From positions 1-64,000 of the forward strand of contig NZ_CDSE01000087.1 in assembly GCF_001373415.1 (NCBI RefSeq): a DNA stretch of 64,000 nt, read 5' to 3'. This DNA is from Paenibacillus dakarensis. GTDB taxonomy: Bacteria > Bacillota > Bacilli > Paenibacillales > Paenibacillaceae. Both the position numbers and the translations under genes were made by a program. The notes beneath the pieces were generated by a model. It was not told the origin of the DNA. It saw only the letters and a list, made by a program, of their open reading frames with translations, and ran no database searches. Shown one piece after another: positions 31,868 to 40,909 of this stretch (positions within the stretch are counted from its first letter, which is position 1; every line of letters begins with the position of its first letter).

Positions 31868-33811
31868 TTACGACTCCTCATCACGCAGGGCGTTCAATAT
31901 TTCATTAGCCAGTTTATCTCCTATAGAAAGCGGCCGGAAATCCTCAACACTCGCCTCTTTGATTTTTTTGATTGATCCAAAATGCTTCAGGAGCAGCTTA
32001 CGCCGCTTCTCGCCAATGCCGGGAATAGCATCCAGCTTCGAGGTAACCATCGATTTGCCCCGCTGCTCCCGGTGGAATGAGATCGCGAATCGGTGAACCT
32101 CATCTTGAATCCGCTGAAGCAAATAGAACTCCTGACTGTCCCGTGGAAGTGACACCGGTTCAGGCGGGTCCCCTACCATCAACTGGGCCGTCTTATGCTT
32201 TGCGTCCTTCACGAGCCCGCAGACGGGAATAAACAGTCCCAGCTCGTTCTCAAGTACATCTACGGCAGCTGAGATTTGGCCCTTCCCTCCGTCCACGACA
32301 ATGAGATCAGGCAATGGCAAATTCTCTTTAAGCACTCTTTCATACCGGCGGCGAATAACCTCGCGCATCGTCCCGTAATCATCGGGTCCTTGGACAGAAC
32401 GAATTTTATATTTGCGATACTCCTTCTTTTCCGGCTTCCCGTCGATAAACACAACCATAGCCGATACCGGATTTGTCCCTTGAATGTTCGAGTTATCAAA
32501 CGCCTCAATTCGGTGCAGCGTATCCAGGCCAATAACCTCGCCCAGATTAGCAGCAGCAATCGTTGTCCGCTCCTCATCCCGCTCAATAAGTCTGAATTTC
32601 TCATCCAGCGATACCTTGGCGTTCTGTGCCGCCATACCAACCATCTGGCGCTTCAATCCTCTTTGCGGCACGTGAACCTTCACACCGATCCACTCCTGCA
32701 GAGCGGCAGCGCCTCCGGCAGCATCCACGGTTCCTGCTCCTTCACCGAGATAATCATCTGTCTGTTCTGCAGGTTGAACTGCAGTCTCCTCGTTCCCGGC
32801 ACTGGATGCAGCAGATGCATCAGCAGCCTTATCATCCTCCGCAGGTCCAGGCAGAAGGATTTCCTGAGGAAGCGCAGGGTTGTCACTGTAATACTGAGCT
32901 ACAAAAGACATAAAATCACTGTATGCCTCACCATAATACGGAAATACAGATGCATTGCGCTGCACCATTTTCCCTTGGCGCATATATAGAATCTGTACAC
33001 ACATCCAGCCTTTATCCACAGAATAACCAAACACATCCCGGTCCTTCGTATCCGTGGTCGTGATTTTCTGTTTCTCCATAATGGCATCGATATGCATAAT
33101 TTGATCCCGCAGCTCTTTCGCCCGTTCGAAGTATAGTTCTTCTGCAGCTTCCTGCATTTTGCGCTGGAGCTCCTTTTTGACTTCTTCATGCCCTCCGCTC
33201 AGAAAAGAGCTGATCTCATGTCTAATTTCATCATAAGCAGATTGAGGAATCTCCTTAACACATGGTGCCATACACTGCCCCATATGGTAATACAGGCAGA
33301 CCTCCTTTGGCATTACGCCGCATTTACGCAAGGGGTACATCCGATCCAGCAGCTTTTTGGTCTGCTGTGCCGCATATGCATTCGGATAGGGTCCGAAATA
33401 CTTTGCTTTATCTTTAAGCACCCGCCGGGTCACTTCCAGCCGGGGATGCGCTTCATTCGTGATTTTTAAGTAAGGATATGTCTTGTCATCCTTCAAGAGT
33501 ACATTATAACGAGGCTGATGCGTCTTGATCAGGTTACATTCCAGAATCAATGCTTCCATGTTGCTGCCGGTAACGATGTACTCAAAGTCGCGGATTTCAG
33601 ATACGAGACGCTGAGTCTTCCCGTCATGGCTGCCTGTAAAATAGGAACGCACCCGATTCTTTAGCACCTTGGCTTTACCTACGTATATAATTGTCCCTTC
33701 ATTATTCTTCATCAAGTAACAGCCCGGAAGATCGGGCAATAGAGCCAGCTTATTTCGAATATTCTCCATCGCTTTCTCCCGTTCCTGATGCTCCTTCGAT
33801 ATATCTTCCAT
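31868..33811 (-). CDS. uvrC: UvrABC excinuclease subunit C with an extra Ala/Glu-rich insert
   Basis: A 647-residue endonuclease of nucleotide-excision repair. The GIY-YIG domain lies at about 15-95 (GCYLMKNNEGTIIYVGKAK), the UVR motif near 200-235, UvrC_RNaseH_endonuclease about 390-560 (FDNSNIQGTNPVSAMVVF), and the C-terminal HhH (GIGEKRRKLLLKHFG). Between them is an unusual ~50-residue low-complexity insert (about 32701-32850, rich in Ala, Glu, Asp, Gly) not found in B. subtilis UvrC (about 598 residues). Start at 33811 (MEDISKEHQ) follows GAGAGGAG; the frame extends to 33856 without support. Confidence 0.93.
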   Translation of the reverse strand: MEDISKEHQEREKAMENIRNKLALLPDLPGCYLMKNNEGTIIYVGKAKVLKNRVRSYFTGSHDGKTQRLVSEIRDFEYIVTGSNMEALILECNLIKTHQPRYNVLLKDDKTYPYLKITNEAHPRLEVTRRVLKDKAKYFGPYPNAYAAQQTKKLLDRMYPLRKCGVMPKEVCLYYHMGQCMAPCVKEIPQSAYDEIRHEISSFLSGGHEEVKKELQRKMQEAAEELYFERAKELRDQIMHIDAIMEKQKITTTDTKDRDVFGYSVDKGWMCVQILYMRQGKMVQRNASVFPYYGEAYSDFMSFVAQYYSDNPALPQEILLPGPAEDDKAADASAASSAGNEETAVQPAEQTDDYLGEGAGTVDAAGGAAALQEWIGVKVHVPQRGLKRQMVGMAAQNAKVSLDEKFRLIERDEERTTIAAANLGEVIGLDTLHRIEAFDNSNIQGTNPVSAMVVFIDGKPEKKEYRKYKIRSVQGPDDYGTMREVIRRRYERVLKENLPLPDLIVVDGGKGQISAAVDVLENELGLFIPVCGLVKDAKHKTAQLMVGDPPEPVSLPRDSQEFYLLQRIQDEVHRFAISFHREQRGKSMVTSKLDAIPGIGEKRRKLLLKHFGSIKKIKEASVEDFRPLSIGDKLANEILNALRDEES

Positions 33812-33856
33812 TCTTTCACTCCTCTCCAAGGAGATAATTATATCAAAACCACACAA

Positions 33857-33885
33857 AGCGCCTCCGGTATGAAACCGAAGGCGCT
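33857..33885 (-). terminator. Terminator of trxA
   Basis: AGCGCCTCCGGT (33857-33868) pairs with ACCGAAGGCGCT (33874-33885) with one mismatch. Downstream tract on the minus strand is TTTGTGTGG, so terminator strength is moderate. Confidence 0.6.
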
Positions 33886-33924
33886 ATATGGGTACAAGTC
33901 CATCCTATATTAAAAGATGCTTGC

Positions 33925-34242
33925 TTACTGATGTTTGGCAATAATGCCTTTCAATGCTTCTTTGGAGTTCAACCCGACAACCTTGTCGACTGGCTGACCG
34001 TTTTTAAAGAAGATAAGAGTTGGGATACTCATTACACCGAAACGGGAAGCAGATTCAGGATTTTCATCTACGTTCACTTTCGCAATTTTAACATCATCGC
34101 CGAGTTCTTGAGACAATTCGTCCAGAATCGGAGCAAGCATTTTACAAGGACCGCACCAAGGCGCCCAGAAATCAACTACAACCGTTCCCTGTCCTTCTAC
34201 TTCACTAGTAAAAGTCTGGTCGGATACATTGACGATAGCCAT
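33925..34242 (-). CDS. trxA: Thioredoxin
   Basis: A 105-residue cytosolic disulfide reductase. Active site WCGPCK near residues 29-34, cis-Pro segment GVMSIPTLIFF, and terminal helix. Standard TrxA length, monocistronic. GGAGG-like site (AAGGAGG) precedes the ATG. Confidence 0.97.
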   Translation of the reverse strand: MAIVNVSDQTFTSEVEGQGTVVVDFWAPWCGPCKMLAPILDELSQELGDDVKIAKVNVDENPESASRFGVMSIPTLIFFKNGQPVDKVVGLNSKEALKGIIAKHQ

Positions 34243-34473
34243 GAGTTTTTCCTCCTTATAGGAATGTCCATTATATGCTTAAACTAATTATGTCTAAGCT
34301 AACCACTACAGTATACCACATCCTTATCCTATAAGTGAAATAGGTGATCCACATGGAATGTTAAGCCATTCTTTACAAATGATTTCCTCATTGGTTATAC
34401 TACAAGTACAAACCGGGTGATCATGTCAATAAGATACATCACACGGCAGTTCATCTTTGAGGAGGCAAGCACC

Positions 34474-34629
34474 ATGGATGTTAACGTGCGCGCAATGGAT
34501 CCTCGGGAGCATATTAATGAAGAACCACGTAATGATTTTGGCGATTTAATGTTGGGCTTTGGCGGCATGTTCGGCTTTATGTTCGTCATTTTCTTCGCTA
34601 TGGTTATTATTAAGTTCATCGCTGGTTAA
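34474..34629 (+). CDS. Small membrane protein, YqzM-like
   Basis: A 51-residue protein. The N-terminal half is polar (MDPREHINEEPRNDFGDL) and the C-terminal half is one hydrophobic helix (GFMFVIFFAMVIIKFI). This layout and the NEEPRNDFGDL segment fit the YqzM family of Bacillales, but that is from memory and only a moderate match. ATG at 34474 follows GAGGAGG. It has its own bidirectional terminator. Confidence 0.7.
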   Translation: MDVNVRAMDPREHINEEPRNDFGDLMLGFGGMFGFMFVIFFAMVIIKFIAG

Positions 34630-34676
34630 TGTTCCTTGGGATTGTTCTTCTGTGAAGGGCGAAATCTCTTCAACCC

Positions 34677-34722
34677 AAAAAGTCTGATCACATGCCGCTT
34701 TGGCAAAGGATCAGACTTTTTT
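34677..34722. terminator. Bidirectional terminator between the YqzM-like gene and dnaI
   Basis: AAAAAGTCTGATC pairs with GATCAGACTTTTTT with a loop of about 18 bases; U-tracts are present on both strands. Confidence 0.85.
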
Positions 34723-34755
34723 CATGTTCAAATGACTGAACTTATATAACGAGCT

Positions 34756-35709
34756 TTATATTTTTCCCCGTTGATTCTCTCCATATAACTGTACGGCATC
34801 CACAAAAGGCGAAATCCGGTTCATCAAACGCTGACCTTTGTGCGCTTCCTCCCCGTCTTTGCTTGTGAAGCTTAGGTGCCTCTCCAATCCGTCCAGCGGA
34901 TAGTTGGAGGTATAGAAAGTAGGCTTACGGTTCATCCGGTAATTCAAAATGGCTCCAAGGACATGATCTCGAACCCACGGATTCAAATTCTCAGCACCGA
35001 TGTCATCGAATATAAGCAGATCACAATTTTTCATCGTGTCGACCGTTTCTTTTAACTTGCTCCCGTCCTGCATCATGAATTTCAAATCTTCAACGAAGTC
35101 CGGCATATATACTATAACGCCTGTATAGCCCTCTTTTGCTAATTCATGCAGCATATAACACATCAGATATGTCTTTCCTGTTCCGAAGGATCCGGATAGA
35201 TATAACCCTCGCGGTGATAACCCCTTTTCCTTGGTATCCTGAATATACCGGAACACCTGGGTTACAGCCGGAGCGCGAAGGCGGTCCTTCGTCATAATTT
35301 CAACCTCATTATACCCTTCAGTGAGTGCCCGCTCGTCCAGATAAAAGCTCCGCACCCGCTTCCGAATCTGTTCCTCATTGTTCTTGGCAATCTGCAGCGC
35401 ACAAGGAGTTTTCCGCTCATATATCTCCATAGTGCCGTTCACACTCTGAACATCCAGTTTACTGTAGTGGCCTTGAAAATCATTAGGACACCGCTCCAGC
35501 CCCGGGCAATTCTCACAGTGCTCATGATCAGAGACATATTGGTACAGACGGCTTAAATTCGTTCGCATTACCTTTTCATCAAGCTCCGGGTGTTCCGCCC
35601 GGAGACTTAGAATGAGCGGATGATGCAGCAAATTTTCGGCTATTTGCTCTGAGCGACGACGAAACGCCGGACTCTTCATGCTTTCCAGTAATTGACCTAG
35701 AGAGTCCAC
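34756..35709 (-). CDS. dnaI: Primosomal helicase loader DnaI
   Basis: A 317-residue AAA+ ATPase that loads the replicative helicase. Zinc-binding region CENCPGLERC plus H (GHYSK) near 77-96, Walker A SGSFGTGKT near 171-179, Walker B LLIFDDIGAEN near 231-241. It lies downstream of dnaB with 35 bases between, the standard Bacillales pair. Start is GTG at 35709 with AAGGTGA upstream. Confidence 0.93.
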   Translation of the reverse strand: MDSLGQLLESMKSPAFRRRSEQIAENLLHHPLILSLRAEHPELDEKVMRTNLSRLYQYVSDHEHCENCPGLERCPNDFQGHYSKLDVQSVNGTMEIYERKTPCALQIAKNNEEQIRKRVRSFYLDERALTEGYNEVEIMTKDRLRAPAVTQVFRYIQDTKEKGLSPRGLYLSGSFGTGKTYLMCYMLHELAKEGYTGVIVYMPDFVEDLKFMMQDGSKLKETVDTMKNCDLLIFDDIGAENLNPWVRDHVLGAILNYRMNRKPTFYTSNYPLDGLERHLSFTSKDGEEAHKGQRLMNRISPFVDAVQLYGENQRGKI

Positions 35710-35744
35710 CTGCTCACCTTCCTTTTATTAGAACGGACATTTCT

Positions 35745-37250
35745 TTATCCGCCCCTTTTCTTGCTTGCCTGCATCTCTGCAGCAAGCTTCAACATTTCCT
35801 CGTATTCCTCTTCCGACACGGCCTCGCCCTGAGCAGATTCATGGGCAATAGGAATCTCCGGTTTAACTTTACCGTTCTTGGCATTAGAACGTGTACGTGC
35901 CGCCGCAGCCTGTTTGCCTTTCATCTTGGCTTGATCGCGTATATATTGAACCGCCTTCTCATAACTGTTAACCTGCTTCAGCAGCATATTGGAAGCAATC
36001 GCCTCAACAAAATTCCGATTGATCCGCTGCTCTCCGCCAGCTGCAATGAGAGACATTAAGTAATGAATTAATACGTTGATCACTTCACCCGGCAATTTGT
36101 AGCTGAGGTCGATCTTTTCGAACATCTCCATAAAATGCGCAGGAACTGTGCCTGGAAAAAAAGTCTGAAGAAGCTTCGTATAAGGCTCATTGCGAAGCAT
36201 CATATTATATTGGTGGATATCACACTTCGATTGAAACTGGGATGGGACCTCTACATAGTACTCCATCTGTACTGCATGTTCTTCTGCAGGAGCATCGGGA
36301 TCTGTATTCAGCTCCTGGTGCAGCGCTACAACCTTCCCGGCTGTAATCTGCCGCTTTTCCTGCATCTTCATGCCCTGACGAAAATGAAGGCTCGCTCTGT
36401 GCTGAAGCTCATCCAGTATCACTTCACCTGTGCCTGAGAAAATATCATCTTCATCTAAAAGCCGGCATAAATCTTGCACACTAAGATCATATTTACGTAC
36501 AACATAATTCACAATCCCCATCTGTTCATGATCATACCTGAGACGCTCTACAAATACCCGATTTTTGGACTCACGCGGAAAACGCAATATGATATCGGAA
36601 TAGTTCAAGCCCTCACCCTGGGGTACACTTTGTTGTACGGCAGGACTGCGCACGGGCTCCACTTCGGTTAAAGCCTGCTCCAGTTCATAATCGATAACAT
36701 GGGTGTTCAATTCAAAAATATCGTAAAATGGCACCGAAATATTCTCTTTATTAAGTGATATTCCCGACCATTCTTGCGGTTCCTTGCTCCACAGCTGTTC
36801 TCGAAGGGACATCACGGCAAACTTGCCGACCTTGTCCCGCAGTAATAATGTCAAATGCTGTGTATTAAAAAACTCCGACGGAGACAGCGGTGCTTGAAGC
36901 TCATATTCATATACATAATCATCTGTCTCCGGAACGTACATGCGGCTCGTCTGAAGCAGTCCTACGGCTTCGAGCTTCGACGTCTGCTCAATCAAATATC
37001 TACGGCCCTTTTCGCTCGGCTCCAGCCCTAAAGTCAAAAAAAGTCGACGCTGCTGCTCGATCGCTGAATATCCGACCTTCTCCATCGGTACGTGCATGAT
37101 GAGAAGACGATAAAAGCTGATCCCGAACGCACCAACCATCGGCTGATAAATGGAACTGAGCATTTTGTCATCCAAACCGCTCAGGCAGAAGTCGCGGTAT
37201 ACGCAGTAACGGTGGTTCTCCGTAAAATGTAAAAAGTTTGTCATGCGCAT
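35745..37250 (-). CDS. dnaB: Replication initiation/membrane attachment protein DnaB
   Basis: A 501-residue primosomal protein of Firmicutes (not the replicative helicase). The N-terminal domain (about 1-150) starts LHFTENHRYCVYRDF and the DnaB/DnaD C-terminal domains extend over about 210-420, followed by a basic tail with QAAAARTRSNAKNGK. With DnaI and DnaD it loads DnaC helicase at oriC. Upstream it has GGGGAGGAG eight bases before the ATG. Longer than B. subtilis DnaB (472) mainly in the tail. Confidence 0.93.
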   Translation of the reverse strand: MRMTNFLHFTENHRYCVYRDFCLSGLDDKMLSSIYQPMVGAFGISFYRLLIMHVPMEKVGYSAIEQQRRLFLTLGLEPSEKGRRYLIEQTSKLEAVGLLQTSRMYVPETDDYVYEYELQAPLSPSEFFNTQHLTLLLRDKVGKFAVMSLREQLWSKEPQEWSGISLNKENISVPFYDIFELNTHVIDYELEQALTEVEPVRSPAVQQSVPQGEGLNYSDIILRFPRESKNRVFVERLRYDHEQMGIVNYVVRKYDLSVQDLCRLLDEDDIFSGTGEVILDELQHRASLHFRQGMKMQEKRQITAGKVVALHQELNTDPDAPAEEHAVQMEYYVEVPSQFQSKCDIHQYNMMLRNEPYTKLLQTFFPGTVPAHFMEMFEKIDLSYKLPGEVINVLIHYLMSLIAAGGEQRINRNFVEAIASNMLLKQVNSYEKAVQYIRDQAKMKGKQAAAARTRSNAKNGKVKPEIPIAHESAQGEAVSEEEYEEMLKLAAEMQASKKRGG

Positions 37251-37380
37251 CGTGATTGCTCCTCCCCTGTCGCCTAAAATAGACTTCTCTATTCTATCAT
37301 AAAAAGGAATACCTTAAGTCTGTTTCATAGTTCAAAATTTCTGGAATTCATGAACTTATTTTCTCGGGCAACAAAAACGA

Positions 37381-37400
37381 CCCTCCCGAATACGGGAGAG
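37381..37400 (-). terminator. Terminator-like hairpin after the YuiB-like gene
   Basis: CTCTCCCG-tatt-CGGGAG on the minus strand, followed by GGTCGTTTTTG. Moderate U-tract. Confidence 0.65.
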
Positions 37401-37445
37401 CCGCCGATGCCTATCATCTGGGAGAATTTGATTAAATCACTTATT

Positions 37446-37745
37446 TTAGAACATTTTAAATCCTTTAACCCGTAATGTTTGGATAGTCCAGCCGCTTAAA
37501 AAGGCTCCCGCCAAACCCGCTGCACCTGTCAAATAATCCACCACCTGGAATGAGCTTACGTGTGCCCAAAGGGTGGTCTCATCCCGGTTCCATAAGCTGT
37601 AAATGACAGCCGGCAATATGACAATCACGAACAAATAGCATGGAAACCAGGTTGTCTTCATTAACATATTGAGGATAAATCCGATCCCAAACATCATGAC
37701 AAAAAATAAAATCATCAATACAAGCACGGGAATAAATTGCAGCAT
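37446..37745 (-). CDS. YuiB-family membrane protein
   Basis: A 99-residue protein with three hydrophobic segments (residues about 4-27, 36-50, 76-95). MMFGIGFILNMLMKTTWFP matches the start of B. subtilis YuiB, a small protein encoded with the yum/yui redox genes. Function unknown. It stands alone here, between the primosome genes and hemQ. Confidence 0.72.
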   Translation of the reverse strand: MLQFIPVLVLMILFFVMMFGIGFILNMLMKTTWFPCYLFVIVILPAVIYSLWNRDETTLWAHVSSFQVVDYLTGAAGLAGAFLSGWTIQTLRVKGFKMF

Positions 37746-37894
37746 AATTGCCAGTCACCTCTTCTTCGTCACCATCACAGCCGCGGCATACTCTTTGCTA
37801 TGAAGAATAGCACACGATAGACGGGCTAGTAGATAGTGTACTAAAAAAAATGTCACATATCAACGAACATTCCGTGAATAGATTGTGTCAACGT

Positions 37895-37923
37895 TTGCCC
37901 TTCTCGCGGCGGTTAGATACAAT
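37895..37923 (+). promoter_or_regulatory. hemQ promoter
   Basis: -35 TTGCCC (37895-37900), 17-base spacer, -10 TACAAT (37918-37923). About 70 bases before the ATG, with GGGGTGA as ribosome site. Confidence 0.55.
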
Positions 37924-37994
37924 GAAGAAAGATTTAACAAGCGGGTTATCCGCTGTAGGAGAGCATTTACAAGAATATAATTAGGGGTGATCCT

Positions 37995-38744
37995 ATGAAT
38001 GAAGCTGCAATGACGCTTGAAGGCTGGTATGCACTGCATGATTTCCGTTCAATCAACTGGCCGGCATGGAAAGCTGCAGATGACGAGGAACGTGCAGTGG
38101 CACTGGACGAGCTGCATGCATTTCTGGAAGAGTGGAGAAACGTTGAAGAATCTAAGCGTGGAAGCACTGCTGTATACACGATTGTAGGGCAAAAAGCTGA
38201 TATTGTGTTTATGCATTTGCGTGAAACGCTTGAAGAGCTGAATGCAATCGAGAATGAATTTAACAAAACGACATTTGCTCAATATACGACTAAATCTTAC
38301 TCCTATGTCAGCGTTGTCGAGCTCAGCAACTATTTGGCAGGTTCTTCGGAAGGAGATCCGATGGAGAATCCCCATATTATTGCACGCTTGAAGCCGGTCC
38401 TTCCTAAGGCGAAGCATATTTGCTTCTACCCAATGAACAAAAAGCGTGATCTTAGCGATAACTGGTACATGCTTAGTATGGAGGAAAGACGTTCAATGAT
38501 GCGCAGTCACGGGCTTATCGGCCGCGGCTATGCAGGCAAAGTGAAACAGATTATCACGGGTTCTGTCGGATTTGATGATTGGGAATGGGGCGTTACCTTA
38601 TTCGCAGACGATGCACTCCAGTTCAAAAAGCTCGTATATGAAATGCGCTTTGATGAAGTCAGCGCCCGCTTCGGCGAGTTTGGCCCTTTTTATGTCGGCA
38701 ATCTGCTTGAGCAAGATGCCTTTGGCCAATTAATGAAGGTATAA
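37995..38744 (+). CDS. hemQ: Coproheme decarboxylase HemQ (chlorite dismutase family)
   Basis: A 249-residue protein that makes protoheme from coproheme in the Gram-positive coproporphyrin-dependent pathway. Shows the family pattern YPMNKKRD (active Tyr region, about 143), MMRSHGLIGR (proximal haem-ligand His, about 173), WGVTLFADDALQFKKLVYEMRF and FGEFGPFYVG near the end. Bacillus enzymes have the same length (about 250). It is monocistronic; the downstream terminator is strong. Haem from this route feeds CtaA and SdhC, both encoded in this window. Confidence 0.93.
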   Translation: MNEAAMTLEGWYALHDFRSINWPAWKAADDEERAVALDELHAFLEEWRNVEESKRGSTAVYTIVGQKADIVFMHLRETLEELNAIENEFNKTTFAQYTTKSYSYVSVVELSNYLAGSSEGDPMENPHIIARLKPVLPKAKHICFYPMNKKRDLSDNWYMLSMEERRSMMRSHGLIGRGYAGKVKQIITGSVGFDDWEWGVTLFADDALQFKKLVYEMRFDEVSARFGEFGPFYVGNLLEQDAFGQLMKV

Positions 38745-38760
38745 TCATATTTCATTGAAA

Positions 38761-38797
38761 GAGCTGTCCCTAAGTGTTTTGGGGGCAGCTCCTTTTT
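38761..38797 (+). terminator. hemQ terminator
   Basis: GAGCTGTCCC (38761-38770) pairs with GGGGGCAGCTC (38781-38791) with a bulge, followed by CTTTTT. It also lies between hemQ and the convergent GNAT gene. Confidence 0.8.
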
Positions 38798-38812
38798 GGA
38801 TTTTGGATTCTG

Positions 38813-39313
38813 TTATTTTCCACCTAGATTTTTAATCGCCAACATCGAGCTTTCCTGAATGATTCCTGTATCTATGAAACCAAGTGAAGCGTATAATGAT
38901 TTAGCTATGACATTACTTGTTCGATAAAAGAGTGCTGCATATTCTGCTTCCCCATCTGGCTCAGCTTCAATATCCATCAACATTTTTTCAAGAGCAAGTT
39001 TGCCGTATCCTTTCCCCTGATACCCCTTTCCAATCATAATATGCCAAATAAAATAGCTCTTCTTCCCGTAAAAAACTTCATTTTCAAATAATTCATGATC
39101 CAACGTATCATAAATATACATCAAAAATCCAACCGCAACTTCATCGGCATAAATGGCTAATGGAGTCGCTGGTATACCGTCTGCGTTCAGCATGTGAGCA
39201 TCTGCAAAGCTTCTGAGGTTAGTCGTTTCTATAAAGCTTTTCTGGTTTTCTTCAACATCAAGTGCCACCACTTCATCTATGTTATCTCCGGTTATCCTTC
39301 GTAATTCAATCAT
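38813..39313 (-). CDS. GNAT family N-acetyltransferase
   Basis: A 166-residue acetyltransferase. The acetyl-CoA loop is GKGYQGKGYGKLAL (about 95-108), and KNLGGK ends the protein. The ELRRITGDNIDEVVALDVEENQ start and LDHELFEN region recall BltD/PaiA spermine/spermidine N-acetyltransferases, but the substrate is not certain. Start at 39313 follows GGAGAGGAG; longer frame to 39349 unlikely. Confidence 0.83.
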   Translation of the reverse strand: MIELRRITGDNIDEVVALDVEENQKSFIETTNLRSFADAHMLNADGIPATPLAIYADEVAVGFLMYIYDTLDHELFENEVFYGKKSYFIWHIMIGKGYQGKGYGKLALEKMLMDIEAEPDGEAEYAALFYRTSNVIAKSLYASLGFIDTGIIQESSMLAIKNLGGK

Positions 39314-39381
39314 AGCTTTATCTCCTCTCCTTAAACAATCCACTTCCACACCTGCCTTAACATTTCAATTCATATAACAAA

Positions 39382-39428
39382 AGTAGGATGAGAAAGGGGA
39401 AGAATCCCCATTGTATGCTCATCCTACT
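39382..39428 (-). terminator. Terminator of the NDH-2/small gene transcript
   Basis: AGTAGGATGAG (39382-39392) is complementary to CTCATCCTACT (39418-39428), with an inner GGGG-N6-CCCC. TTTTG follows on the minus strand. Very stable hairpin. Confidence 0.75.
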
Positions 39429-39470
39429 ATAGATAGTTTAAAAGTGTATTTAATTGCTTATTATTATCGG

Positions 39471-39719
39471 TTAAAGTGGGCTTTCGTCTTTATTTATAGA
39501 TTCCAAATATTCTGCCGTTGCCCGGTCACGCTCCCTGCTCTTGTCCTTCAATCTCTCAATCGAAGGCAAAATCAATATATCTACTTCTTGCTGAATAATA
39601 TAAGCCAGATCATACTTCTCCTGGGACTCCAGATATGATCCTACTTCCATGAGTCTGTTATACCGATCAAGTTCTTCTCGTGTCAGCAGACCCCGGACTT
39701 GAACGCTGCAGTGTCTCAT
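39471..39719 (-). CDS. Small hypothetical protein coupled to NDH-2
   Basis: An 82-residue, mostly helical, charged soluble protein (RGLLTREELDRYNRLMEVGS; YIIQQEVDILILPSIE) with no recognised family. Its ATG overlaps the stop codon of the upstream NDH-2 gene (one shared base), indicating translational coupling, so it probably serves with that enzyme. Confidence 0.65.
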   Translation of the reverse strand: MRHCSVQVRGLLTREELDRYNRLMEVGSYLESQEKYDLAYIIQQEVDILILPSIERLKDKSRERDRATAEYLESINKDESPL

Positions 39720-40909
39720 TATATAAACCTTCCCTTTTTCAGGACGAGCGGTATGCCCCCAATAATGAAGAGGTACCGCAGGTCAACCAGTTTTTTCAGC
39801 TGAGCTGCTTTAAAGCCTGTGTATTTCTTATCTCCTACAACAGCGATTCCTTCTCCCTTACCGAGCGAAGCGACGGTACCCTTGTGATGAAACTCAAACT
39901 TTCTAAGCTCTTTGCCTCGGATGGATGCTACGATGTTCTGCGCACAGGAAACGCCTTGCTGCATCGCCATCTGCGCGGTAGGAGGATAAGGCTTGTCCCC
40001 ATTGAAGATAAGAGAATTATCACCAATAATAAAAATATTCTCATATCCTGGAGCACGTAAGTATTCATCGACTTTCACACGTCCGCGCATCGTCTCGAAG
40101 CCGGCCGATTCGACGAGACGGTTACCCCGGACACCGCCGGTCCAGACGATTGTAGCCGACTTTATCTCTTCACCCGTACTGAGAATGACACCGTTCGGCA
40201 TGCATTCTTTTATTGCAACCCCGAATTTGAATGTTACACCCTTCTTCTGCAGCACTTCAACCGCATAGTCAACCAATTCAGGTGCAAACCCCGGTAAAGC
40301 GGATGACGCAGCTTCAATATTATATATGTTCACAAGAGCAGGATCGACATCGTACTCTTTACACAGCTTCGGAATACGATCGGCAAGCTCGGCTACAAAT
40401 TCAATACCGCTGAAACCTGCTCCTCCAACAATAAAATTAATCCGTTCTTGAGGTCTCTGCTCGTTCTTGTACATTGCGAACTGATATTCAATATGTGCAC
40501 GAATCAATCGAACAGAGTTAATGCTGCGTATGGACATTGCGTACTCTGCCATTCCTGGAATACCGAAGGTCTCCGGTTCTCCTCCAAGCCCGATAATTAA
40601 ATAGTCATAGGATAATGTCCCATCCTCAAGGATCACTTTTTTATCATGCAGACGAATTTCTTGAACAGATGATTTCACCAGATCAATTTTAAACTCATCA
40701 ATGAGTTTTGATATGGAGACGCGAGTATGTTCTATGCTATCTGTACCTGCTGCAGGCATATGCAAATGGGTCGTTATATAGTGATAATCATGTCTGTTAA
40801 CCAACGTTACGTCAGCTTCATTATAATTGAGTTCCTTCTGCAGCCGCTGCGCTGTCAAAATGCCACCGTAACCCGCACCAAGGATTACGATTTTAGGTAT
40901 GCTGCTCAT
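39719..40909 (-). CDS. Type II NADH dehydrogenase (NDH-2, YumB-like)
   Basis: A 396-residue FAD enzyme that passes electrons from NADH to menaquinone without pumping protons. The FAD motif GAGYGG is at residues 10-15, the NADH-binding GGAGFSG near 163, the quinone-associated TVVW (TIVWTGGVRGN) near 250, and IFIIGDNS near 291. It is followed by a coupled small gene. GAACAGGAGA precedes the ATG. Homologue of B. subtilis yumB by length and motifs. Confidence 0.88.
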   Translation of the reverse strand: MSSIPKIVILGAGYGGILTAQRLQKELNYNEADVTLVNRHDYHYITTHLHMPAAGTDSIEHTRVSISKLIDEFKIDLVKSSVQEIRLHDKKVILEDGTLSYDYLIIGLGGEPETFGIPGMAEYAMSIRSINSVRLIRAHIEYQFAMYKNEQRPQERINFIVGGAGFSGIEFVAELADRIPKLCKEYDVDPALVNIYNIEAASSALPGFAPELVDYAVEVLQKKGVTFKFGVAIKECMPNGVILSTGEEIKSATIVWTGGVRGNRLVESAGFETMRGRVKVDEYLRAPGYENIFIIGDNSLIFNGDKPYPPTAQMAMQQGVSCAQNIVASIRGKELRKFEFHHKGTVASLGKGEGIAVVGDKKYTGFKAAQLKKLVDLRYLFIIGGIPLVLKKGRFI

